38,872 nucleotides of DNA from positions 1 to 38,872 of the forward strand of contig NZ_JAMXDB010000013.1 of the NCBI RefSeq assembly GCF_024718545.1, in the 5' to 3' direction. Shown in pieces: positions 25,553 to 35,289 of this stretch. This DNA comes from Weissella fangxianensis (lineage in GTDB: Bacteria; Bacillota; Bacilli; Lactobacillales; Lactobacillaceae). The notes beneath the pieces are model-generated. The model was given only the letters and a program-made list of their open reading frames with translations, was not told the DNA's origin and searched no databases. Each line of letters begins with the position of its first letter. Position 1 is the stretch's first letter. The translations under genes and the position numbers were made by a program.

Positions 25553-26926
25553 CTAACTTTTTTGTGCTTGTTTAATCTGATACTTCACCTGTTCGAAGCC
25601 AGTCGATCCCAAAGAAATTCGCCGAGCGACCGCATTTTCTGGGTCAAGTACGCCATAAACGTCGTCTGCTATCAATGGCTCAAATTCTTGTAACTGTGTT
25701 AATGACATTTTTTGTAAGGGTAAGTTATTGGCAATCCCGTAATGGACTAACTTGCCAACCACCTGATGCGCTTGTCTAAACGGTAACCCTTTGTCAGCTA
25801 AATAATCTGCCAACTCGGTCGCATTCGAAAAATCATCCTGCAATGAAGCTGATAATTTATCTGATTTCACTTGAATAGTTGCCAACATTTCCGTAAACAA
25901 TGAGACACAAGCTTTCACCGTGTCAATCGTATCAAAAACGCCTTCCTTATCCTCTTGTAAATCTTTGTCATAAGCTAACGGCAACCCTTTTAGAGTCGTC
26001 AACAACGAAAACAATGAGCCATAGACCCGGCCAGTTTTTCCGCGAATCAATTCAGCAACATCTGGATTTTTCTTTTGTGGCATGATTGAACTACCGGTAG
26101 CAAATTCATCACTAATTTCAATATACCCGAACTCATAAGAATTCCACTGAATAATCTCTTCACAGAAACGACTTAAATGCATCATTAAAGTCGCTGCAGC
26201 GTGTAGGAAGTCTAACAGGTAATCCCTGTCAGAAACAGCATCAATTGAATTTTGATAATTGCCCGCAAAGCCCAATTCTTGTGCACTATCCTCCCGATCG
26301 ATTGGGAAAGTCGTCCCTGCTAAAGCAGCTGCTCCCAAGGGTGATTGATTTGTGCTGTGGTAAGCTGTTTCAAATCTTTGCTTATCACGAGTAAACATTT
26401 CATAATATGCCATTAAATAGTGAGCGTATGAAATAGGTTGGGCATGTTGCAAATGCGTATAACCTGCCATCAGTGTGTTTACGTTAGCGTCAGCCTTTGT
26501 CACCACGACGTTTAGCAAATCGTCTAGTAATGCAATGATTTGTACCGTTTCATCTTTCATAAACAAATGCATATCAGTGGCTGTTTGATCATTACGGCTA
26601 CGTGCTGTATGTAGCTTACCAGCAACATCCCCAATCTCTTGTTGTAACAAATGCTCGATATTCATATGGATATCTTCGAAAGTATCAGAAAAAGTTAACT
26701 CTCCCTCAGTTAATTTTTTCAATAACTTTTCCAATCCGCCAGCAATTTGCGCACCTTCCGTTTCGGAAAGTATCTTGGTATGCGTCAACATTTTTGCATG
26801 GGCAATTGAACCTTTCAAATCATGTTTTGCTAAACGTTGGTCAAAGGAAATTGATGCATTAAAAGCGACGACATCTGCACTATTTCCTTTTTCAAAACGG
26901 CCACCCCACATTTGATTTGTTGCCAT
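25553..26926 (-). CDS. argH: Argininosuccinate lyase
   Basis: Splits argininosuccinate into arginine and fumarate, the last step of arginine synthesis. The 457-aa protein belongs to the fumarase/aspartase superfamily; the signature [12 protein letters not shown] with the flexible catalytic loop is present, as are HTARSRNDQ and TGYTHLQ-like [10 protein letters not shown]. It starts 15 bp after the argG stop, so argG-argH form an operon. Confidence 0.97.
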   Translation of the reverse strand: MATNQMWGGRFEKGNSADVVAFNASISFDQRLAKHDLKGSIAHAKMLTHTKILSETEGAQIAGGLEKLLKKLTEGELTFSDTFEDIHMNIEHLLQQEIGDVAGKLHTARSRNDQTATDMHLFMKDETVQIIALLDDLLNVVVTKADANVNTLMAGYTHLQHAQPISYAHYLMAYYEMFTRDKQRFETAYHSTNQSPLGAAALAGTTFPIDREDSAQELGFAGNYQNSIDAVSDRDYLLDFLHAAATLMMHLSRFCEEIIQWNSYEFGYIEISDEFATGSSIMPQKKNPDVAELIRGKTGRVYGSLFSLLTTLKGLPLAYDKDLQEDKEGVFDTIDTVKACVSLFTEMLATIQVKSDKLSASLQDDFSNATELADYLADKGLPFRQAHQVVGKLVHYGIANNLPLQKMSLTQLQEFEPLIADDVYGVLDPENAVARRISLGSTGFEQVKYQIKQAQKS

Positions 26927-26941
26927 TATTTTGCCTACTTT

Positions 26942-28165
26942 CTACTTTAAAATAACTTTTTCTGCATCTGCTAATTTTTGTTGCACTTGCGCATGCACAA
27001 CTGAAGGCAAGCTATATAGCTTGATGAATCCGGCAGCTGATTCCTGATCAAAATCATCAGCTGACGTGTATGTTGCCAAATCTAGACTATATAGTGAATT
27101 CTTTGATTGACGACCTTCACAAATCACATTACCTTTAAACAACTTGACACGGACCACACCATTCACTTCTTTTTGGCTTTCATCAATAAATGCCTTTAAT
27201 GAATCAAACAAAGGTGTATACCACAAAGCATTGTAAATTGTATCAGCAATTTCTTTTTCAATAATTGGTTTGAAATGGGCAAGATCCTTAGTCGTCGTCA
27301 AATCTTCCAAATCTTTATGGGCTTTTAGTAACACCTCTGCACCTGGTGCTTCATAAACTTCACGTGACTTAATACCAATCAAACGATTTTCAACATGATC
27401 AATCCGCCCAATACCATGTTTACCTGCCACCTGGTTTAATTCTTTAATTAAATCGGCTAGGGCATATTCTTCCCCATTAATGGCAACTGGCACACCTTGT
27501 TCGAAGGCAATTTCAACATAGTCCGGTTCATCTGGCGTATTTTCCAAAGCAGTTGTACGCTCATACGCGTCTTCAGGTGCTGTGGCCCATGGGTCCTCCA
27601 AAACACCACATTCATTCGCACGTCCCCAAAGATTTTCATCAATTGAATATGGGCTTGCGGTTGTAATTGGAACTGGAATACCATTTTCTTTAGCATAGGC
27701 GATTTCCATTTCACGCGACATGTGTTGATCACGAATAGGATCTTCAATTTTCATCTCAGGTGCTAAGGCATGGATTTCTGTTTCAAAACGGACTTGGTCG
27801 TTTCCCTTACCCGTGCAACCATGGGCAATCGCAGTTGCCCCATATTGCTTAGCAACGTCAAATAACTTCTTGGCAATCAAAGGTCGTGACAATGCTGAAA
27901 TTAATGGATACTCCCCTTCATAATAAGCATGAGCTTGTAAGGCAACTAATGCATACTTCTCCGCAAATTCTTGTTGTGCATCAATGACAACTGATTCAAT
28001 AGCACCAACTTGCTTACCTTTGGCTTGAATCTTATCTAAATCTTTTTCTTCGCCAACATCAATACAACATGCAATCACATCATAACCAGCATTTTTTAAC
28101 CAGGCAATCTCGACTGACGTATCTAAACCACCAGAATAAGCTAAAACAACTTTCTCATTACTCAT
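26942..28165 (-). CDS. argG: Argininosuccinate synthase
   Basis: Joins citrulline and aspartate using ATP to form argininosuccinate. The 407-aa protein begins with the N-type ATP pyrophosphatase motif [14 protein letters not shown] and has [14 protein letters not shown], both diagnostic. SD AGAGAGGGAAT before the ATG. No other arginine genes are in the window, so citrulline must come from elsewhere (e.g. the ADI pathway or an unlinked arg cluster). The promoter region has ARG-box-like TGAATA elements. Confidence 0.97.
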   Translation of the reverse strand: MSNEKVVLAYSGGLDTSVEIAWLKNAGYDVIACCIDVGEEKDLDKIQAKGKQVGAIESVVIDAQQEFAEKYALVALQAHAYYEGEYPLISALSRPLIAKKLFDVAKQYGATAIAHGCTGKGNDQVRFETEIHALAPEMKIEDPIRDQHMSREMEIAYAKENGIPVPITTASPYSIDENLWGRANECGVLEDPWATAPEDAYERTTALENTPDEPDYVEIAFEQGVPVAINGEEYALADLIKELNQVAGKHGIGRIDHVENRLIGIKSREVYEAPGAEVLLKAHKDLEDLTTTKDLAHFKPIIEKEIADTIYNALWYTPLFDSLKAFIDESQKEVNGVVRVKLFKGNVICEGRQSKNSLYSLDLATYTSADDFDQESAAGFIKLYSLPSVVHAQVQQKLADAEKVILK

Positions 28166-28195
28166 AACAATTCCCTCTCTTTGAACGTTTTATAA

Positions 28196-28224
28196 ATAAT
28201 AGTATAAATATACATTAAATGCAA
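28196..28224 (-). promoter_or_regulatory. argGH promoter
   Basis: TTGCAT (28219-28224), 17 bp, TATTAT (28196-28201) on the minus strand. Confidence 0.7.
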
Positions 28225-28237
28225 CTCTTTTTGCCTT

Positions 28238-28268
28238 TTATTCATAAGTAAAGCGTATATTCACTTTA
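28238..28268 (-). promoter_or_regulatory. ARG-box-like half sites upstream of argGH
   Basis: Minus strand reads AAAGTGAATATACG and CTTATGAATAAAAG, two TGAATA half sites about 20 bp apart, just upstream of the -35 box. ArgR/AhrC boxes have TNTGAATWWWWATTCANW; these are partial matches, so ArgR control is likely but not proven. Confidence 0.45.
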
Positions 28269-28287
28269 TAATGCATATTACAACTAA

Positions 28288-28323
28288 TAAAAAAGACTAC
28301 CGAACATCGTCAGCAGTCTTTTG
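28288..28323 (-). terminator. Terminator of the SemiSWEET gene
   Basis: Minus strand AAAAGACT, 17-nt loop, AGTCTTTTTT. Confidence 0.75.
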
Positions 28324-28345
28324 TCTCTATTAATTATATTCAAAT

Positions 28346-28663
28346 TTAATGAACGTATATTGTAATGATAGTCACAATACCTAAGAATACGCCTGGTACA
28401 TTTGATATCACTAATGGCCAATCTCGGTATTTTTTTAACCATCCATATCCAGCCCACAGTATGGCATCTAACATCATAGTTAGTGGCTGAACAAGGGGTA
28501 CTGGATTGCCAGCAAGGTTGCTTTGAATTTCGGTTATATACGATAAATACATGAGCACACACATAATGGTTGCTAATATACTAATCAACCTCACAATAGT
28601 AACCCTACTACTTACATCAATAAAGCGCCGTCTGTCACTAGATTTATCGGTTCCGCTGTCCAT
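28346..28663 (-). CDS. SemiSWEET-type small sugar transporter (MtN3/PQ-loop family)
   Basis: A 105-aa protein with three membrane helices, matching the bacterial half-transporters that dimerise to carry mono- or disaccharides by facilitated diffusion. Visible family features: MYLSYITEIQSNLAG (PQ-type position, with TE in place of PQ), then VQPLTMMLDAILWAGYGWLKKYRDWPLVISNVPGVFLG-like blocks with the conserved Asn before VPG. The N-terminal 20 residues are charged and atypical; AGGAGG is about 15 nt from the ATG, so the start is uncertain. Single gene with promoter at 28710-28737. Confidence 0.85.
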   Translation of the reverse strand: MDSGTDKSSDRRRFIDVSSRVTIVRLISILATIMCVLMYLSYITEIQSNLAGNPVPLVQPLTMMLDAILWAGYGWLKKYRDWPLVISNVPGVFLGIVTIITIYVH

Positions 28664-28709
28664 TTTTCTTGTTTATTGCCTCCTAAAGCTAAAAGTATGT
28701 CCGACATAT

Positions 28710-28737
28710 ATGATAGTCGCATTTAGATATTATGCAA
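28710..28737 (-). promoter_or_regulatory. Candidate SemiSWEET promoter
   Basis: TTGCAT (28732-28737), 16 bp, TATCAT (28710-28715), minus strand. Confidence 0.5.
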
Positions 28738-28798
28738 GGGTTAATTTTTTTAAATGTTATTTACTTATGACAGGATGTTAATATGTACATTTTATATA

Positions 28799-28835
28799 CA
28801 AAAAAGTAGCCAAACTCATAATGAGTTTGGCTACT
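28799..28835 (-). terminator. Terminator of gntP
   Basis: Perfect 14-bp stem AGTAGCCAAACTCA/TGAGTTTGGCTACT followed on the minus strand by TTTTT. Confidence 0.92.
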
Positions 28836-28877
28836 GCACGATTTAAATAATCAGTTAATTTTCTATTGCTTAAATAA

Positions 28878-30209
28878 TTATACAAACAATGATAGTAATA
28901 GCACTGAACCTAATCCGGCAAGTGCCAGAACACTAGTTAGCGTTGTCCAAGATAACAACGTTTCCTTTAATGACAAACCAAAATATTCTTTGATCATCCA
29001 GAAACCAGCATCATTAACATGATCAGCGAATACTGAACCGGCACCAATCGCCAAAACAATCAAAGCTGGATTAACTGAAGAACTAGCAACCAATGGTGCA
29101 ATCAATCCCGCAGCTGTAATTCCAGAAACCGTTGAAGATCCCAAACTAACACGTAGTACAGCGGTAATCAACCAAGCAGCGATGATTGGTGACATTGATG
29201 TGTTAGCAAATAGTGCTGAAACATAATCTGAAATACCACCTTCAATCAATACTTCCTTAAGAGCACCACCACCACCAATAATTAATAGCATCATGGCAAT
29301 TTGCTTAATTGATTCCGTTAACGTATTACCAATTTCTGACATTTTAACGCCACGTAAAATACCCATTGTAAATAATGCAAAGAGTAGCGACAGTAGCATT
29401 GCCATATCGGGACTACCAATAAAACCAACGATTTGACCAATAACTGATTTATTAGCCAAGAATGGATCTAATATCGTTGCAATCCCAATTAAAATAACTG
29501 GCATCATTGACGTTAAAATACTGATACCAAAGCCAGGTGTTTCCTCAATTGCAAATGTTTTAAATTCACCAAAAACATTTGGTGTTTCCTTATGATAGGC
29601 ACTTGGATAAACCTTCTTCAGTACCATATTAAAAATTGGTCCCGCAATGATAATCGTTGGAATCGCTGCAATAATACCAAGCAACAACACTTGACCAATA
29701 CTTGCATCAAACACACCTGCAACGGCAGTTGGTGCTGGATGTGGTGGTAAAAATGCATGTGCGGTATTCAAAGTTGCAGCCATTGGAATTCCTAAGTAAA
29801 GCAATGGCACGTTCAACTCTTTAGCAATTACAAACAAAATTGGTAGTAGGACAACTAACCCAACTTCGAAGAACAACGCAATACCAACAATAAATGAAGC
29901 TAGAATGATCGCAATTTGAATCTGCTTACGGCCAAACTTCTGAATTAGTGTATGCGCAATTCGATAACCACCACCAGTATCAGAAACAAGTTTTCCAATC
30001 ATTGATCCTAAACCGAAAACAATGGCTAAGTGACCAAGTTGGCCGCCAATACCGGTTTCGATAGCTGGTCCAATTTTATCAACTGGAATTCCTAATACTA
30101 GAGCTAAAAAGACAGCGGTTACTAACAATGAGACATATGTATTTAATTTAAATTTCACAATAAGTAAAATCAATAAAACAATGCCTACCGATACCCAAAA
30201 CAATGGCAT
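28878..30209 (-). CDS. gntP: GntP-family gluconate:H+ symporter
   Basis: A 443-aa integral membrane permease, about twelve hydrophobic segments, that imports gluconate or a related sugar acid with protons. Family motifs include GLGSMIGKLVSDTGGGYRIA, ALFFEVGLVVLLPI, TAHAFLPPHPAPTAVA and ADHVNDAGFWMIKEYF, all typical of GntP. No gluconate kinase is adjacent. A perfect cre lies about 50 bp upstream of the start. Confidence 0.93.
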   Translation of the reverse strand: MPLFWVSVGIVLLILLIVKFKLNTYVSLLVTAVFLALVLGIPVDKIGPAIETGIGGQLGHLAIVFGLGSMIGKLVSDTGGGYRIAHTLIQKFGRKQIQIAIILASFIVGIALFFEVGLVVLLPILFVIAKELNVPLLYLGIPMAATLNTAHAFLPPHPAPTAVAGVFDASIGQVLLLGIIAAIPTIIIAGPIFNMVLKKVYPSAYHKETPNVFGEFKTFAIEETPGFGISILTSMMPVILIGIATILDPFLANKSVIGQIVGFIGSPDMAMLLSLLFALFTMGILRGVKMSEIGNTLTESIKQIAMMLLIIGGGGALKEVLIEGGISDYVSALFANTSMSPIIAAWLITAVLRVSLGSSTVSGITAAGLIAPLVASSSVNPALIVLAIGAGSVFADHVNDAGFWMIKEYFGLSLKETLLSWTTLTSVLALAGLGSVLLLSLFV

Positions 30210-30249
30210 AATAAAATCTCCCTATAAAATAAACATAATAAAATCTATC

Positions 30250-30262
30250 ACTATCATAGTGT
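30250..30262. promoter_or_regulatory. 13-bp palindrome in the gntP promoter
   Basis: CACTATCATAGTG, directly abutting the cre; it contains a TATGAT -10 candidate on the minus strand and could be a specific operator. Confidence 0.35.
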
Positions 30263-30273
30263 AACCGTTTACA
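30260..30273. promoter_or_regulatory. cre site upstream of gntP
   Basis: TGTAACCGTTTACA matches the cre consensus at every defined position, implying catabolite repression by CcpA. Confidence 0.85.
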
Positions 30274-30373
30274 TTACTATTAGCTAGTACTTTAACGTTC
30301 CATTATGGGACAACTATGTTCCGTCATTTATTGACTAAAAACTTGACATATTATTAATTATTATTTTCATCAT

Positions 30374-30410
30374 AAAAAAGTGGTCTGATTCTATCATCAG
30401 ACCACTTTTT
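30374..30410. terminator. Terminator after the LPXTG gene fragment
   Basis: AAAAAGTGGTCTGAT and ATCAGACCACTTTTT with a 6-nt loop. Confidence 0.9.
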
Positions 30411-30455
30411 CTATGGGGCAAAGCTTAATTTTGCTTGTGTATATCCTGTCACATA

Positions 30456-31229
30456 TTAATTTTTATTGTCACGCTTCTTACCTTTTCCACCTGTTGTGCC
30501 CAATAAACTAGCTAATAATACAACTAGCATTGCTATTGTTCCCTGTTTTTCATCAATTGACTGAACACCAGTATTTGGTAGTTTTACATTATCTGGTTTA
30601 TGAACTTGATTATTGTGATCAATAGCATGTGATGATGGTTGCTTTTCATCCTCAGTTACATGAATAACTGTTTTGGCACCAGTCTCTGCATGTTGATATG
30701 GATATGAATTTGGCTCCGTCACATGACCATAATTCGTACCAGGTACGTGTTGTTTATCAATTTTCTCCTTTCCTTCACTCAATATTGTATTAACCTCGTC
30801 AGCGTTTTTTGCTTCATCAATTGCCTGCAAAGCGTGCTGTACAGCAACATCAACGGCATGCTTCTGTTTTGATTTTTCGGATACAGTAAGCGATTCATCA
30901 TTGTCAATATCATGCTTAATTTTATTACCTTCAGCAATGATATCCACCTTAGCTTGGTCTTTTTGCTTATCAACGTTTTGGCCAGCTTGATGCCGTGCCT
31001 TAATCGTATTGACACCAACTATCGTTACTTGTTGAATATCATCAACAGCTTGTGCACGATCTATTCTTTGATTTGCTAAAAGTACTTCCTGATCAACTGC
31101 TGCCTTTTGACCTTGCTTTTGCTTAGCAGTTAATGTTGGATCGTTATCGATAGCCAACTTTGTCTCATTGGCCGTTACTTGAATTTTATCTTTAGCAAGC
31201 GCCTTTTGCTTATTAATACTCATCCCCAC
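30456..31229 (-). pseudogene. C-terminal part of a DUF1542-repeat, LPXTG-anchored surface protein
   Basis: 257 codons covering two DUF1542-type repeats (about 8-82 and 86-165, each with the pattern AIDNDPTLTAKQKQ / DIDNDESLTVSEKSK), a Pro/His-rich wall spacer, and a sorting signal: LPNTG at about 217-221, hydrophobic segment, tail KGKKRDNKN. The sortase would link it to the wall. There is no signal peptide, and the frame continues upstream only to a stop near 31283, so this is the 3' end of a once much larger gene. An out-of-frame start with SD GAGGTG, giving MNKKASLLR, lies at about 31291 and could be the relic of the original 5' end. Confidence 0.85.
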
Positions 31230-31362
31230 TTGATGTTGCTTAGCAATAATATAATCACTATTAACGTAACAAGCTGGCCTTTTTATTCATCTTTCAACAC
31301 CTCAATAAGTTTGTTTGCTACAACTATTGTGATAGCCTTTCCTAGCTAAATAATTAAGTTGC

Positions 31363-31734
31363 TCATGTCCATCCCTCACCTTTCTTCTGTTCTTTATCTA
31401 TATCATCCGCAATTACAAAGGTTCTACCTAGTACTTTATCCTGATTACGATCCTTATACTGAATAGTCATGCTTTGCTGTTGATTGCTTAGTACAGCTGA
31501 CACAGTATTAATTTCCAAATTTCCTGAACCATCCACAAAAGATGGGACTAATGTTGCGGGTAACTCATCTGCCATTAAAATGTAGCTACTCATTTCTGAT
31601 ACTTCTACCACACGTACCCGCTTATACACCCAACCAGGCCATCGCAATAACCACAATAAATCACTAACTAATGACTCTTCTAAGGTCATTACTTTTTTAT
31701 TGCTCGGCAACCAATTTGGCATTGTTTCTTTCAT
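31363..31734 (-). CDS. Hypothetical protein, translationally coupled to the upstream gene
   Basis: 123 aa from MKETMPNWLPSN. I do not recognise it. A hydrophobic, Trp-rich stretch LLWLLRWPGWVY lies near residue 30, the rest is soluble, ending KKGEGWT. A frame extends to 31755, but the ATG at 31734 overlaps the preceding gene's stop as ATGA, with AGGAGG 10 nt upstream. Its own stop overlaps another ATG (ATGA) that opens a 6-codon frame MSNLII*, which continues after the stop for about 20 more codons, possibly a decayed small gene. Confidence 0.6.
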   Translation of the reverse strand: MKETMPNWLPSNKKVMTLEESLVSDLLWLLRWPGWVYKRVRVVEVSEMSSYILMADELPATLVPSFVDGSGNLEINTVSAVLSNQQQSMTIQYKDRNQDKVLGRTFVIADDIDKEQKKGEGWT

Positions 31735-32062
31735 TCGTATTTTGCCTCCTGCCAATTTTTATCTGGTTTCAAAAACCTAATTAGTTGCTGGTTTGCCACA
31801 AATATTCGGCCATAATAATCATCTTCCTCTGAGTAGACATCCCAAATGATGAATTCATATTCATTTGCATCAGCTGCTATGTAAGTTACCCTAATACAAT
31901 TCTCTTTATCATCCGATAAAAATTGTGAAAGGCCCGCAACATCCAATTCTTCCAAATAAAAAACACTGATTCCATTGGATAGAAATCAGTGATTTTAATT
32001 ATTGGATTCATTTTTGAAACTTGACTAATTAAGGCTTCAGTTAGCGACCGCATCTTATTCAT
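31731..32062 (-). pseudogene. Hypothetical protein, frameshifted in an A6 run
   Basis: Two frames belong together: MNKMRSLTEALISQVSKMN...ITDFYPMESVF from the ATG at 32062 (SD AGGTGG), and then LEELDVAGLSQFLSDDKEN...KNWQEAKYE ending at 31731. They are out of register at the homopolymer 31958-31963 (T6 on the coding strand); removing two T or adding one base joins them into about 110 aa. The acidic protein resembles no family I know. The stop overlaps the next gene's ATG. Confidence 0.55.
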
Positions 32063-32117
32063 GATGAGCCACCTGCCATTTTTCTACGACTAGATTATTA
32101 TGTACTTCTTGTGCTTG

Positions 32118-32441
32118 TTAAGCTGTTAGTCCGAATGTCCGCCCAGATTCATCTACACCTAAAACAACTATACCTGTTCCCACCTGTGGTAACAGAGCCA
32201 TTCCAAAGTATTCATCACCAAACTGAATACGATAGGCACTTGCCATACCGGTTGCTAATGCATCATCTCTAACCCAGGCATCATACCCTATTCTGCCATT
32301 CTTTGCTGGACGTAATCCGATGACATCAACTGCTCCTTCAAATATCTTATATAGTTTGTCATTATTTTTACTACCTGACCATTCTGTAATCGTTGGTACG
32401 ACATACTGGCCAATCATATCGTATACTACTGTATTATTCAT
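32118..32441 (-). CDS. Hypothetical protein
   Basis: 107 aa starting MNNTVVYDMIGQYVVPTIT. GGAG lies 9 nt before the ATG at 32441; the longer frame to 32483 lacks an SD. No signal peptide or membrane segment. The C-terminal half YFGMALLPQVGTGIVVLG is beta-like. It heads a run of small minus-strand genes (32441 to 31363) before the LPXTG fragment. Immunity-type or phage-remnant genes are possible, but I have no motif to support either. Confidence 0.6.
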   Translation of the reverse strand: MNNTVVYDMIGQYVVPTITEWSGSKNNDKLYKIFEGAVDVIGLRPAKNGRIGYDAWVRDDALATGMASAYRIQFGDEYFGMALLPQVGTGIVVLGVDESGRTFGLTA

Positions 32442-32483
32442 TGTCTGTTTCTCCAATACCAAATATTTTTTCGATAGCTTCAT

Positions 32484-32795
32484 GCTGTCATAATTAAAAT
32501 ATATATTTGATATTTTGATTCAAACTAATTCTTAAAAAATATCACCAATACCATTTGATGAATTTAGTATTAGGAACCACTCTAATATTAGTTGTTTAAT
32601 TGAGTTTTGTCGCTGCCTCTCTAATGTTAATATGTTGGACGAACAACTCAAAAAGCAACCAAATTCATGAAGAATTAAGTTGCCTCATATTCAAGTCGGG
32701 TATCGTGGACCAAAAAGCCTAAGGTCCTCAGTTATTCTATATTAATGTTTTAGGTTTAGTAAAGTGGGATCAAATTTGCAAAGTAATTTTTTAAA
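32484..32795. other. Gene-free AT-rich gap
   Basis: 312 bp without a convincing gene on either strand. It contains a terminator at 32649-32683 and a small GGACC/GGTCC stem at about 32708-32728. Probably decayed sequence. Confidence 0.5.
32649..32683 (-). terminator. Terminator-like hairpin
   Basis: Minus strand GCAACTTAATTC, loop TTCAT, GAATTTGGTTGC, then TTTTTG. It lies about 110 bp after the decayed frame ending at 32796. Confidence 0.65.
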
Positions 32796-33194
32796 CTAAG
32801 ATTCAGCCTTAATTCGAATCATATTCCAAGAAAGTGAATTAAGTTTTGTATAAGCTTTAATGTCACTAACAGATATATTTTTCAAAGTTTGCAGGTTCAT
32901 AGACTGATCTTCATTTATCTGATGTATATTATATCCAGCAAATTAGGTTTCTTATAGCTGGCTTGTCTCAATACTATGCCAAGCTAAATCTAAACGAACT
33001 AGACAACGTTCTTTCTGACCCATTATCATCTTGACAATTATACTCTGAAACAAATTCCCTTCCAGGAAAACAAATAAGTAGTATCTCCATTTTTTTACAG
33101 CTTCAATAATATCTATTCGAAATCCATTTTCATCAGACATGTTGTGTCCAGGCTGATAAATTCTACGTCTCAAATGTTCCATAAAAGGCTCCAT
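32796..33194 (-). pseudogene. Unknown protein, broken by two close in-frame TAA codons
   Basis: A single frame of about 132 codons from MEPFMEHLRRRIYQPGHNMS to ...WNMIRIKAES, stop at 32796. It is interrupted at ...HSIETSQL*ET*FAGYNIHQ, two TAA codons three codons apart near 32950. The middle (EAVKKWRYYLFVFLEGN, CLVRLDLAWHSI) looks like a folded soluble domain. Not recognised. No clear promoter. Confidence 0.5.
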
Positions 33195-33287
33195 ATTCTG
33201 GAAACTATTTCAGATAGTTAATTTGCTAAATTAACTGATAATGTTGATTTAATATCGCCCCCTTTCCATGCCATTACCTGTCTCATA

Positions 33288-35255
33288 TCATTTTTCATTT
33301 AGCCACACACGCATTTGTCCATTTTCTCGATTAGCCCATGCATAGTATGGAATTAGTCTCATATCGACAGAATTTTCCTCTTGAGTAGTTGCTTCCCTAT
33401 AAAGCGGCGTGCCATCCTTCTCCAACGTCTCTTTAGTTGCTGCAATTTGTATTATTCCTACACCATTACCATTAAAGAGGCTATCATTAAACTTATAAGT
33501 AGTTTCTGCATTTGGTGTCACTTTATACAACCACAAAGGTGCGGAATTATCAACTTCTTCTGCCGCATAGACAATTGGCCCACGTTGAATAGCCAATTTA
33601 CCAAAATCACTTGCGACACGATTACTTGCTTTCATGACTTTTACTTCCATGTCTAGATCTAAGTCAATCGTAGTTGAATCACTAATCTCAATGTAAATAA
33701 ATCCATCTACTACTGGATGACGTACTTTTCGGCCATTTTCACGGAAATCAAAATTTGTTGACCAACTAGGAATACGAATACCTAATGTAAATGGTATATG
33801 TCGTTCATCTTTGATTTCGTAATGAATATTTCCATCCCATGGAAAATTATTTGTTTGTGCTATCTTCACTTCGTCACCAAAAGTTGCTTCATTAGAAACA
33901 AACTGATGTGAAAGAATTACATTACCCTCAATGGTATACAAATATTGATCCAGTGAAGTAATTAACCTTGCCAGATTAGCTGGGCAGCACGCGCAACCAA
34001 ACCAATCAGCTCGATGAGTTAGTACATGCGACTTTCCAGGATTTCCTCTACTTGCAATAGGATCAGCTTCAAGTGGATTTACATAGAAAAAGTGTTTCCC
34101 GTCTAGAGACATACCACTTAATGCGCCATTAAAAAGTTCCTTTTCAAGAACATCACCATACTCACCCTTAGGCTCAATTTTTAGCATTTGTCGAGCAAAA
34201 AATGCCATACCAACTGAAGCACAAGTTTCCCCATACATAGTATCATTTGGCAAGTCATAATCATAGGTGAATGCTTCTCCTATTGTTGTAGACCCAATAT
34301 TACCAGTAATATACATTCTCCGACGCACAATATCTTTCCAGAATCTGTGACAGGCAGCTAATAATTCTTCATCGCCTGTAAATCGGGCTACATACGCCAT
34401 TCCAGTACATAAATAAACTACACGAACAGCATGCCCATCGGCTGTTTTTTGTTCAGAAATTGGTTCTGCAGCCTGGTAGTAGCTTCGCGGTAAGTCTCGC
34501 ATACCTGGTAAAATATCATTATCCCAACCATCGACCCTATCCTGTTCATCAAAAAATTCTGGATCTTTCCCACGTTCCTTTAAAAAGTATTTTGCTAATG
34601 CAAGATACTTTTTCTGTCCAGTCTGTTCGTAAAGTCGAGACAATGCAAGTTCTATTTCTGGATGGCCATCATATCCGGAAATTTTATTTTCATCATTTCC
34701 AAAGTTACTGTCAATACAATCAGCCATCCGAGTAGCAATTTCCAAAGAAAGTTCATTACCAGTCGATTGGTAATAGGCGACACCAGCTTCAATATAATGT
34801 CCCATTGTGTAGAGTTCATGAGATTGTTGCAACCTCTTAAACTTTCGTTCAGGTGCGTCAATTTGGAAATAAGTAGATAAATACCCATCATCGTCCTGCG
34901 CAGAGGCAATCAACTCAATTAAATTGTCAGTAATCTTCTGTAAATCTGGGTTTGGATGATAACTAAATGAATAGGCTGCTGCCTCTAACCACTTATACAC
35001 ATCAGTGTCTTGAAAGGGAAATCCATAATGGTGCCCCGTCATTTCTCCAGCCGCAATTTTTAAGTTTGCAACTGCATGACTATTTTTATCACGGCCATTA
35101 TTTTGAGGGTCAGCTGAAATTGCTACATTTGCAGTATCATTCATTACTTGCCATTGGTAAGGTAAAACTTCTTTTACGACAAGTTCCCGATAGTTATTCC
35201 AAAAATCTGAAGTAATATAAACTTCTTTAAGTTCTATTTTTTCTGCAGTTTCCAT
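33288..35255 (-). CDS. GH127 beta-L-arabinofuranosidase (second copy)
   Basis: A 655-aa paralogue of 20629-22599, clearly homologous over the full length (for example both share DPQNNG, TGHHYGFPFQDTDVYKWLEA and APERKFKRLQQSHELYTMGH). The active-site residues are present in NDTMYGETCASVGM and ADWFGCACCPANLARL. No signal peptide. It starts 35 bp after the GPH symporter stop, with AAAGG as SD. The C-terminal third differs more, so it may prefer a different linkage or leaving group. It appears intact even though its transporter is frameshifted. Confidence 0.93.
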   Translation of the reverse strand: METAEKIELKEVYITSDFWNNYRELVVKEVLPYQWQVMNDTANVAISADPQNNGRDKNSHAVANLKIAAGEMTGHHYGFPFQDTDVYKWLEAAAYSFSYHPNPDLQKITDNLIELIASAQDDDGYLSTYFQIDAPERKFKRLQQSHELYTMGHYIEAGVAYYQSTGNELSLEIATRMADCIDSNFGNDENKISGYDGHPEIELALSRLYEQTGQKKYLALAKYFLKERGKDPEFFDEQDRVDGWDNDILPGMRDLPRSYYQAAEPISEQKTADGHAVRVVYLCTGMAYVARFTGDEELLAACHRFWKDIVRRRMYITGNIGSTTIGEAFTYDYDLPNDTMYGETCASVGMAFFARQMLKIEPKGEYGDVLEKELFNGALSGMSLDGKHFFYVNPLEADPIASRGNPGKSHVLTHRADWFGCACCPANLARLITSLDQYLYTIEGNVILSHQFVSNEATFGDEVKIAQTNNFPWDGNIHYEIKDERHIPFTLGIRIPSWSTNFDFRENGRKVRHPVVDGFIYIEISDSTTIDLDLDMEVKVMKASNRVASDFGKLAIQRGPIVYAAEEVDNSAPLWLYKVTPNAETTYKFNDSLFNGNGVGIIQIAATKETLEKDGTPLYREATTQEENSVDMRLIPYYAWANRENGQMRVWLNEK

Positions 35256-35289
35256 TTTTTACCTTTCTGCATTTGTGATCGTTACATAA

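Noticed and set aside
30456-31229. Intact short LPXTG protein
   Set aside because: There is no signal peptide, the repeats begin at the first residue, and the frame continues upstream without a proper start, so it is a 3' fragment.
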